From: Blastocladiella emersonii ATCC 22665
Lineage: Eukaryota > Blastocladiomycota > Blastocladiomycetes > Blastocladiales > Blastocladiaceae
Length of the DNA stretch: 64,000 nucleotides
Direction of reading: 5' to 3'
NCBI GenBank assembly: GCA_025594325.1
Contig: JANHCV010000009.1
Coordinates: 62,001 to 126,000 of the forward strand
Numbering within the stretch: position 1 is the stretch's first letter; each line of letters starts with the position of its first letter. Shown here piece after piece: positions 63,210 through 64,000 of this stretch. A program made the translations under genes and the position numbers. The notes below the pieces were generated by a model that worked only from the letters and a program-made list of their open reading frames with translations, was not told the origin of the DNA and did no database searches.

Positions 63210-64000
63210 ATGCGCGACCTCATTGTCCTGGGCGGGTCGTCGCACCCGGAGCTGACCGAGGCCATCTGCGACCGGCTGGCCATCAAGCCGGGCGAGGTGA
63301 AGCTGTCCAAGTTCAGCAACAACGAGACCAACGTCGAGATCTTCCAGTCGGTGCGCGGCATGGACGTGTTCATTGTGCAGAGCGCGTGCGGCAACGTCAA
63401 CGACAAGCTCATGGAGCTGCTGGTCATGGTGTCGGCGTGCAAGATCGCGTCGGCCCGCAAGATCACCGTGGTCATGCCGCTGTTCCCGTACTCGCGCCAG
63501 CCCGACGCCCCCTACAAGCGCAACGGCATGCCGCTCAACCGCCTGTCGCCCGAGGCGTGCGCCAAGCTCGCCGAGATGCAGGGCATGCCGTTCCCGCACG
63601 TCGTGCCCAGCTCGAGCCCGAGCTCGCGCAGCCCGTCGCCGACCAAGGACCGCGCCGCGAGCCCCGACTCGATCGTCACGCGCACCGGCGGCCCCGACGC
63701 GCGCGCGTCGCGCGCCGGCAGCCCGCACGGGTACTATGCGGGCGCGGCGGGGCCCTCGCGCACCGGCAGCACCACGTCCAACGGCGCCGGCGGCAACGCG
63801 GCGGGCGGCGGGTACAAGGTGTGGACGGCCAAGCCCGGCACGCTGATTGCCGACATGCTGGTGGCGGCGGGCGCGCAGCACATCATCACGCTCGACATGC
63901 ACCACCCGCAGTTCCAGGGCTTCTTCGACATCCCCGTCGACAACCTGCTGTCGTACCCGCTCATGTACAAGTACATTATCGAGAAGATCCCCGAGTGGCG
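63210..64000 (+). CDS. Ribose-phosphate pyrophosphokinase (PRPP synthetase), 3' partial
   Basis: Open from ATG 63210 to the right edge, 263 codons seen. MRDLIVLGGSSHPELTEAIC, KLSKFSNNETNVEIFQSVRG, DVFIVQSACGNVNDKLMELL and ITVVMPLFPYSRQ are the first half of a PRPP synthetase; TLIADMLVAAGAQHIITLDM and HPQFQGFFDIPVDNLLSYPL continue it. The enzyme makes PRPP from ribose 5-phosphate and ATP for nucleotide, His and Trp synthesis. Between PYSRQ and the next conserved helix lies an insert of about 100 residues, rich in Ser, Pro, Gly and Arg (SSPSSRSPSPTKD). Yeast Prs1 and Prs5 carry non-homologous inserts, and this looks like a member of that group. The PRPP-binding loop lies beyond the window. Confidence 0.92.
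   Translation, partial: MRDLIVLGGSSHPELTEAICDRLAIKPGEVKLSKFSNNETNVEIFQSVRGMDVFIVQSACGNVNDKLMELLVMVSACKIASARKITVVMPLFPYSRQPDAPYKRNGMPLNRLSPEACAKLAEMQGMPFPHVVPSSSPSSRSPSPTKDRAASPDSIVTRTGGPDARASRAGSPHGYYAGAAGPSRTGSTTSNGAGGNAAGGGYKVWTAKPGTLIADMLVAAGAQHIITLDMHHPQFQGFFDIPVDNLLSYPLMYKYIIEKIPEW

Noticed and set aside
1-64000. tRNA genes
   Set aside because: I looked for B-box-like GGTTCGANTCC sequences; hits such as those near 39834 and 58847 lie in certain coding sequence and no cloverleaf could be drawn. A covariance-model scan would settle it.

Overview
The window is GC-rich nuclear DNA from a eukaryote with many short introns. The gene content is fungal: a Bzz1-type F-BAR/SH3 protein, an RGS protein with C-terminal membrane spans, Rsm1, Hul5-like HECT ligase, small secreted wall-type proteins, and F-box and BTB families. 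A clear B9D1 gene, a ciliary transition-zone protein, sits at 51.0-51.8 kb. Dikarya lack cilia, so I infer a zoosporic fungus (chytrid or blastoclad grade; Blastocladiomycota would fit the GC content). The species is not identified. I placed about 55 introns by reading frame; roughly two thirds start GTACG and most end in a pyrimidine-TAG or GTAG.

Layout. 0-2.6 kb: 3' part of an NmrA-like Rossmann protein with about 29 copies of a 15-residue repeat. 2.9-6.9 kb: RGS membrane protein, Sgf11 (SAGA deubiquitinase module), GPI-type DOMON protein. 7.3-8.4 kb: a secreted acidic precursor with eleven Lys-Arg sites that cut it into repeated peptides. 9.2-12.4 kb: DUF726/TMCO4 hydrolase. 12.9-22.9 kb: a cluster of five secreted double-psi beta-barrel (expansin/RlpA-like) genes plus a CAP/SCP gene. 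23.3-26.1 kb: one intact BTB gene between two decayed relatives. 26.5-33.3 kb: cytochrome b5, Bzz1, Nse4, TATA-binding protein. 33.4-42.6 kb: S9B dipeptidyl peptidase (DPP8/9-like) and clathrin heavy chain. 43-49.1 kb: two tandem kelch membrane proteins and remnants of at least one more. 50-53.3 kb: proteasome alpha1, B9D1, an orphan phosphatase-fold-like gene. 53.9-62.9 kb: F-box/LRR gene with an internal TAG, HECT ligase, second F-box gene, Rsm1/NIPA. 63.2 kb to the edge: PRPP synthetase with a linker insert.

Housekeeping genes (proteasome, clathrin, TBP, Nse4, Sgf11, HECT, PRPP synthetase) alternate with lineage-specific families. Several neighbours are divergent pairs with short shared promoters: Nse4/TBP, alpha1/B9D1, F-box/HECT, F-box/Rsm1. 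The most unusual items are the Lys-Arg repeat precursor, a barrel gene with TAG where its relatives have the conserved Trp, two other internal TAGs, and a barrel gene whose coding sequence offers either a GPI-type tail or, by splicing, a basic tail. No tRNA, rRNA, transposon or CRISPR array was recognised.
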